Shown: piece by piece, positions 11,568 to 13,130 of the stretch
Layout of the letters: each line of letters begins with the position of its first letter
Numbering within the stretch: position 1 is the first letter of the stretch
The notes under the pieces: model-generated
What the model was told of the DNA's origin: nothing
Seen by the model: only the letters and a program-made list of their open reading frames with translations
Databases searched by the model: none
Translations under genes and position numbers: made by a program
From: an uncultured Mollicutes bacterium
GTDB lineage: Bacteria; Bacillota_I; Bacilli_A; RFN20; CAG-826
Assembly: GCA_937893635.1 (NCBI GenBank)
Contig: CALBGF010000137.1
Location: 1 to 13,130, forward strand
DNA: 13,130 bases
Direction of reading: 5' to 3'

Positions 11568-13067
11568 TTAGCATAATGGTGAAATTAAATCAATTATTGA
11601 TATTAAAATACGTTTAATTATATTATCTTTTTTATCTTTTTTTGGCATCATATTCGACTGACTTTGTACATTCAAGAAATCTTCTTTTAAAGGTTTTAAA
11701 ACGCTTGATTCATAGAATACTGTATTATTTTCAAAGTGTAAATATAAACTACGATAATCTAAATTAACTGAACCAATTGAACATATTTTATCATCCATTA
11801 ATGCCGCTTTTGCGTGAATAAATCCATCTTTATATACATAGACCTTTACGCCTTTGTTTACTAATTCTTCGGCATATTTTTTAGTTAATAAATATACCAA
11901 TTTTTTGTCTGGAATACCTGGAATAATAATTTGAACATCAATACCTCTTTGAGCCGCTTGAATAAATGCTTCTTTTAATGGATCATTTAAAATTAAATAA
12001 GGAGTATAAAAATAAGCATACTTTGTTGCTTGAGCTAGTAAATCAATCATTAATTTATTACTAATGGCTTCTTCATTACTTGGTGAATCATAATATGAAA
12101 TAACATGTTCGTTTGTTTCATATTCTTGATAACTACTTTTATATAACGCGTGTTCATCAATTTTATCAGAAGAATAAGCATTCCAAAACAAAACAAACAT
12201 ATGTGTGTAAGATAAAGTGGCTTCACCTTCTAATTTGAAACCAATATCTTTCCAATAGCCAAAACGAACTTTGGTATTAATATATTCATCCGCAATATTA
12301 ATGCCACCACTATAAACAACACGATTATCAATAATCATCATTTTACGATGATCTCTATTATTAAGTGATAATTTAATAAATTTAATTGGGTTAAATGAAG
12401 CAATATGAATGCCATCTCTTTTTAAGAAATAGTTATTATGTAAAGAAAATGTTGAAATACTTCCTATATCATCATAAAGTATCCTAACATCTACGCCTTC
12501 TTTTACTTTACGTTTTAATATATCTAGAATTGAATTCCAAAACTTTCCTTTTTCCACAATAAAGTATTCTAAATAAATAAAATGTTTAGCAGTTTCTAAT
12601 TCTTTTAACATATCTTCATACATACTTTCGCCACTAGGAAAATATTTAGCATTTTTATTCTTTACAATAGGAGCATTAGATAATGAACTAATCATATTCA
12701 TTGTTTGTAAAGATCGATTATCATTAGGAAGTTGTTTTCCTTCTGGTTTATCAGATAAATACTTATACTTATTTATTTTTTTCAATATCGGCTTAGAAGT
12801 ACGTCTATTTCCGCTTGAAACATATAACCATGTTCCAAAGAACGGTAATAAAGAAACAACAATAATCCATAAAATTTTATAATTTGATTCTTCTCTTCTA
12901 TTAATGATATATATAATGACTAAAATAGAGAAAACATAACTAAATGCAATCAAGTAATTGTAATATGTATTCCACCATCTAAAAATTAATAACCACCATA
13001 AAATTTGGAGTACCAAAGCAGGAAGTACAAGTAATAATCGTGATAAAAGTCTTAATATCTTTTTCAT
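11568..13067 (-). CDS. cls: Cardiolipin synthase (phospholipase D family)
   Basis: 499-aa membrane enzyme that joins phosphatidylglycerol molecules to form cardiolipin plus glycerol. The N-terminal part has three hydrophobic segments (about 8-30, 36-56 and 66-84, the last ending FFGTWLYVSSG). Two PLD catalytic HKD motifs follow: HRKMMIID (His240, Lys242, Asp247) in a DHRKMMIIDNRVVYSGG context, and HAKAALMD (His418, Lys420, Asp425) before IGSVNLDYRS. Length and spacing match bacterial ClsA-type enzymes (about 480-510 aa). ATG at 13067 has AGGAGG eight bases upstream. It appears to be a single gene, ending at the terminator shared with mgtE, and a long inverted repeat lies upstream. No residue expected for activity is missing. 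Confidence 0.96.
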   Translation of the reverse strand: MKKILRLLSRLLLVLPALVLQILWWLLIFRWWNTYYNYLIAFSYVFSILVIIYIINRREESNYKILWIIVVSLLPFFGTWLYVSSGNRRTSKPILKKINKYKYLSDKPEGKQLPNDNRSLQTMNMISSLSNAPIVKNKNAKYFPSGESMYEDMLKELETAKHFIYLEYFIVEKGKFWNSILDILKRKVKEGVDVRILYDDIGSISTFSLHNNYFLKRDGIHIASFNPIKFIKLSLNNRDHRKMMIIDNRVVYSGGINIADEYINTKVRFGYWKDIGFKLEGEATLSYTHMFVLFWNAYSSDKIDEHALYKSSYQEYETNEHVISYYDSPSNEEAISNKLMIDLLAQATKYAYFYTPYLILNDPLKEAFIQAAQRGIDVQIIIPGIPDKKLVYLLTKKYAEELVNKGVKVYVYKDGFIHAKAALMDDKICSIGSVNLDYRSLYLHFENNTVFYESSVLKPLKEDFLNVQSQSNMMPKKDKKDNIIKRILISIIDLISPLC

Positions 13068-13098
13068 GTTTTATGCCTCCTCGTAAGATATGTAGTGT

Positions 13099-13128
13099 AG
13101 AAATACTGTTAGAGAGAATAGTATTTCT
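13099..13128. repeat. Long inverted repeat upstream of cls
   Basis: AGAAATACT (13099-13107) and AGTATTTCT (13120-13128) are perfect 9-bp arms. As plus-strand RNA the stem could extend through a G-U pair and two U-A pairs to a six-base loop. There is no T run on the minus strand and the window ends two bases later, so operator, leader stem or a terminator of a gene beyond the edge are all possible. Confidence 0.5.
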
Positions 13129-13130
13129 CA

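Overview
The window comes from an AT-rich, low-GC Gram-positive bacterium, probably an uncultured gut-type member of the Bacilli, Erysipelotrichia or Mollicutes-sister lineages. The evidence is strong AGGAGG/GGTGAT ribosome binding sites, sigma-A type promoters, short U-tailed terminators, an S-box riboswitch, a long-form HPF and mostly TAA stops. Tryptophan is TGG and no gene uses TGA as either sense or stop, so genetic code 4 is not indicated. The content is mostly chromosomal housekeeping. I see no integrase, transposase, phage genes, CRISPR array, rRNA or tRNA.

Layout. 1-1387 (+): 5'-truncated MATE transporter. 1341-1949 (-): membrane-anchored XRE regulator whose 3' end overlaps the MATE gene convergently. 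2062-3865 (-): surface-anchored endonuclease/exonuclease/phosphatase-family enzyme, a two-helix membrane protein and a 70-aa XRE regulator, each followed by its own terminator. 4000-6677 (-): likely operon of a divergent short aspartokinase, a Cof-type HAD phosphatase and an unrecognised 279-aa protein. 6722-7320 (-): hpf. 7519-8673 (-): metK. 8783-9947 (-): pduL, a TSCPD protein and a 92-aa hypothetical protein. 10104-11513 (+): mgtE, divergent from pduL. 11568-13067 (-): cls, convergent with mgtE across a bidirectional terminator.

The most notable find is upstream of metK. Read on the minus strand, 8742-8854 folds as a SAM-I-clan aptamer: P1, GGGA in the P2 loop, GCAACC, a GGUGC-UUUUCCC junction, P4 and GAUAAG closing P1. 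An intrinsic terminator follows 15 nt later, then the metK ribosome binding site. The 5' 72 nt of this aptamer, and a near-consensus promoter for it (TTGACT, 17 bp, GATAAT), lie inside the coding region of the upstream hypothetical gene. That gene's UAG stop falls in the aptamer core. The aptamer also has a short, apparently kink-turn-less P2, and its loop can form the expected pseudoknot with J3/4.

Functionally, PduL (phosphotransacylase), MetK (SAM synthesis), HPF (ribosome hibernation), MgtE (Mg2+ channel) and cardiolipin synthase are core physiology. The two XRE regulators, the EEP enzyme and the unknown proteins are the lineage-specific part. Several inverted repeats overlap promoters (XRE-202, hpf, pduL, cls) and look like operators; their regulators are not identifiable here. 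No gene-free stretch exceeds about 200 nt. The largest (7321-7518) holds the hpf promoter/dyad and the metK terminator.
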